From NCBI RefSeq assembly GCF_030269925.1, contig NC_085128.1, forward strand, positions 18,230,501-18,294,500: DNA of 64,000 nt, in the 5' to 3' direction. Below the pieces are notes generated by a model. It did no database searches. It worked only from the letters and a program-made list of their open reading frames with translations, and was not told the DNA's origin. Source of the stretch: Bombyx mori. Taxonomy: Eukaryota > Arthropoda > Insecta > Lepidoptera > Bombycidae. Positions 61,671 through 64,000 of the stretch are shown here, in pieces; position 1 is the first letter of the stretch; each line of letters begins with the position of its first letter. The position numbers were made by a program, and so were the translations under genes.

Positions 61671-62855
61671 GTGTCTGAAGGGGTGTATATTTATTTGTAT
61701 TTTATTAGCCAAATTGGTATTGCTATGGGTTCTGATCACCGTCGACTTCAAATACTTACTATGTACCATTTTCTGATCAATAAATTGGAAGTTCTGGGAG
61801 TCAGAGGTAACGTTCTGTCTCTTTTCCGCGACTATTTGTCAAATCGTACACAATGTACCAAGATCGGTCCTCATATAAGCAAGCCGGAGCAAATTGAGTA
61901 CGGGGTTCCGCAGGGCAGTATTCTTGGGCCCACTTTGTTTCTGCTCTATGTAAACGATCTTTGTAGTCAATCTTACCCCTACTGTCGTCTCTTTGCATAT
62001 GCTGATGATACAGCACTTATAGTTTCAGGCAACACGTGGGTAGAGGCAATTGAGAATGCTGAGTTTGCAATGAAGCAGACGATGACATGGCTGAACCGCA
62101 ACCTATTAACTCTAAACATTGACAAAACCAAATTTTTAACATTTGCAAGCGGAAAATCTGTCCAACCCCCGCGTGATTCCATTACTCTCAAGGCCCATGT
62201 ATGTAATGGACGATATTCCGCATGTAATTGCTCGGAGATTGCTAGGACTGATAATATCAGATACTTGGGGTTGTTGGTGGATAGCTGTTTCAATTGGTAT
62301 GATCAACTGGAACTTGTGACGACGCGCATTCGAAGCTTAATTTTTATTTTTAAAAAGCTAAGAGGCTCGGCAGATAAGCAAATATTGCTTACCGTATACA
62401 CTTCCCTTTGCGAGTCGCTTATAACTTATTGCATCCCTATTTGGGGATGTGCCTGCAAGACAAAGTTTATTAATATCGAACGAGCGCAAAGGGCAGTGCT
62501 TAAGGTGATGCTGGGGAAGCCTTTTGGGTACTCTACTAGACAACTGTATCGTGACGCAGGAGTGCTGACGGTTAGACAACTGTTTATCCACAGGTCCGTT
62601 CTGCGACAGCACTCCTGCCTCCCATCAATACCAGAAACTTCACTTTCCACGAGGAGACGAAAACCGGCCTTTGACACTATTGCTTGTAGGACGGAATTTG
62701 CCAGACGACAGATTTATTCGTCAGGTAGCAGAATTTATAATAAAGTAAATATATCTCAGCAGATAGATGGCTTAAATAGGTATGACGTTAAAAATAATCT
62801 GAAGTCTTGGCTCTTAAACTTAGACTATTTTGAAACAGAACAAGTCGTGTTGTAA
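61671..62855 (+). CDS. reverse transcriptase of a 5'-truncated CR1/L2-like LINE
   Basis: An open frame of 394 codons; element homology starts around codon 31 (MYHFLINKLEVLGVRGNVL) and the codons before that are probably flanking DNA. RT motifs: YGVPQGSILGPTLFLLYVND (77-96), the catalytic FAYADD (108-113), NIDKTKFL, IRYLGLLVDS, then the thumb and C-terminal region ending SWLLNLDYFE. The upstream RT motifs and endonuclease are missing, so the copy cannot move by itself. The frame is undamaged, which suggests a young insertion. The clade is judged from the motif style and is not certain. It sits in intron 4 of the spaetzle-like gene. Confidence 0.85.
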   Translation: MSEGVYIYLYFISQIGIAMGSDHRRLQILTMYHFLINKLEVLGVRGNVLSLFRDYLSNRTQCTKIGPHISKPEQIEYGVPQGSILGPTLFLLYVNDLCSQSYPYCRLFAYADDTALIVSGNTWVEAIENAEFAMKQTMTWLNRNLLTLNIDKTKFLTFASGKSVQPPRDSITLKAHVCNGRYSACNCSEIARTDNIRYLGLLVDSCFNWYDQLELVTTRIRSLIFIFKKLRGSADKQILLTVYTSLCESLITYCIPIWGCACKTKFINIERAQRAVLKVMLGKPFGYSTRQLYRDAGVLTVRQLFIHRSVLRQHSCLPSIPETSLSTRRRKPAFDTIACRTEFARRQIYSSGSRIYNKVNISQQIDGLNRYDVKNNLKSWLLNLDYFETEQVVL

Positions 62856-63275
62856 AAATGTATAATGATGTATATATAGTATGATATACTGTTGATTTAT
62901 TGTAGCTAATTTTAAATTAATATTTTATATAATAATATATAATATAATACATAATAATATTTTATACTTTATTGTATGACACACATACACACACACACAA
63001 ACACACTAACACACATAAACTCACACACACACACACACACATGCACGTACTATATTCTTACAGATCGTTCTTCCTGGTTAACTTTCTTTACCTGGTGACC
63101 TAGCACTGAACCACTGACTTTTGTAACACAGGTTTTTCCTAGCATAAAACTCAGGGAATATTGTTATTGTATACCTCATAAAAAAGCCATGTATATTATT
63201 ATACTAGTGTTAAGTATTTTTGTACGTGTTTGTATTTTAAGAGGCTTGAATAAATATTATTATTATTATTATTTT
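62856..63275 (+). mobile_element. 3' UTR and microsatellite tail of the CR1/L2-like LINE
   Basis: AT-rich 3' UTR containing a CA microsatellite (62984-63040) and ending in TTAAGAGGCTTGAATAAATA followed by a (TTA)n run at about 63255-63273, a plausible simple-repeat tail of this LINE group. Confidence 0.55.
62984..63040. repeat. CA microsatellite, interrupted
   Basis: Runs of ACACAC broken by CAAACACACTAAC and ATAAACT. Confidence 0.9.
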
Positions 63276-63865
63276 CTCCTAAAATGAGGAGATGAAAATG
63301 GAGAAATTTAACTTGAAGGGCCTTAATTCCTTGTTTTTTGTCATGCTGCCTTTAATTTTTTTGTCTCCACTAAAATATACTCTCAGTACCGTCGGCAACC
63401 TTTAATGTTGATGGTCGATTTAGTTGTGTTTCCTCTATAGTTATCTAAACTCTTCAAATTCAGTCATCTGTACTTGGTGCGGCGTGTCTTGGCTTGACAG
63501 TCTTTGAGGTTTTTCACAAGACAAAAATAAAAAATAAAGTTACTTACAAGTTAATATATTAAATATATTAAAATTTTAAACGAGTGCAATTTGAATTCTA
63601 AAATAAACTGTAAATGTAACTGGTGTCAAATCTGAGTCGTAATATTAGAAATATACCTAAATAGTTAAAAGTAAAAATCAAGTGGATTGTTTCAGCGGGT
63701 TTCATCTTATCCATTAGGCCGTACGGCTAGATTGATTCTAAAAACCAGACCTACACTATGCTTACATCGTACTGACCTTAGGGTGTTGCTAGAACCAAAT
63801 GACTTTCATCTGAACTGTATGAGTTCCAATATTTTATTAGTAAGAAAGAAAGTATTAATTTACAG
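63276..63865. other. end of intron 4, no feature recognised
   Basis: AT-rich; ends in the acceptor GTATTAATTTACAG. Confidence 0.55.
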
Positions 63866-64000
63866 AGATGCGATTGTACAATCAATAAGACGGAACAAGG
63901 CAGCGGCGGGCGCCCTCCTCGCCGACTACAAGGACCCTGAGGAGGGCGCTCTGGACGGCATCACGCCGGACCAGGAAGCCAAGTATACCGCTGATCACTA
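63866..64000 (+). CDS. spaetzle-like precursor, exon 5 (runs off the window)
   Basis: 135 bp visible. Its first base completes the Thr codon left by exon 4, giving YPTDAIVQSIRRNKAAAGAL, then LADYKDPEE and GITPDQEAKYTADH. The YP..AI..SIRRN continuation after the Cys motif fits the spaetzle-like reading. The cystine knot, if present, must lie in downstream exons. GC-rich third positions, unlike exons 2 and 3. Confidence 0.87.

Overview
The window reads as lepidopteran nuclear DNA, almost certainly Bombyx (mori or its close relative mandarina). The main reason is the density of copies of the silkmoth SINE Bm1 (tRNA-derived head, about 430 bp, A-rich tail), together with a jockey-clade LINE of BMC1 type, non-autonomous Helitrons ending in CTAGT, a mariner remnant and RTE-type LINE tails. 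Host genes are few, split by canonical GT-AG introns, and repeats fill the introns and intergenic DNA. Two unnamed repeat families are given working labels: family T is the 3' end of a non-LTR element whose reverse-transcriptase C-terminus is visible in the longer copies, and family C is a dispersed repeat containing a stretch like CTGAGTTTCTCGCCGGATCT.

Layout. 1-29.9 kb has no host exon I can support; it holds repeats and scattered CpG-rich non-repeat blocks. Inside it, 8.3-14.0 kb is a three-level nest: a family C copy is split by a Bm1, which is split by a complete 5.16-kb jockey-type element with both ORFs open and a perfect 13-bp target-site duplication. From 29.9 to 38.7 kb lies a plus-strand receptor tyrosine kinase gene. 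I assembled seven exons whose phases all agree (1270 residues visible, 5' end missing): a Thr/Asn/Ser-rich ectodomain, one membrane span, a complete kinase domain similar to insect Cad96Ca-type kinases, and an unusual C-tail with Phe-ended pentad repeats. The activation loop has no tyrosine.

From 42.9 kb to the window end runs a second plus-strand gene, a secreted Cys-containing precursor that looks spaetzle-like. Five exons are visible and it continues past base 64000. Its 8.1-kb fourth intron contains, on the opposite strand, a complete three-exon sugar-transporter gene of the Tret1 type (473 residues). A 5'-truncated CR1/L2-like LINE with an open RT frame sits in the same intron.

The genes are not an operon. 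The two plus-strand genes are separate transcription units about 4 kb apart, and the transporter is nested and antisense. No CRISPR array, rRNA, or free-standing tRNA gene was found. The strongest leads are the kinase (ectodomain, activation loop, tail repeats), the nested transporter, the young intact LINE, and repeated Bm1 insertion at one short site within family C.
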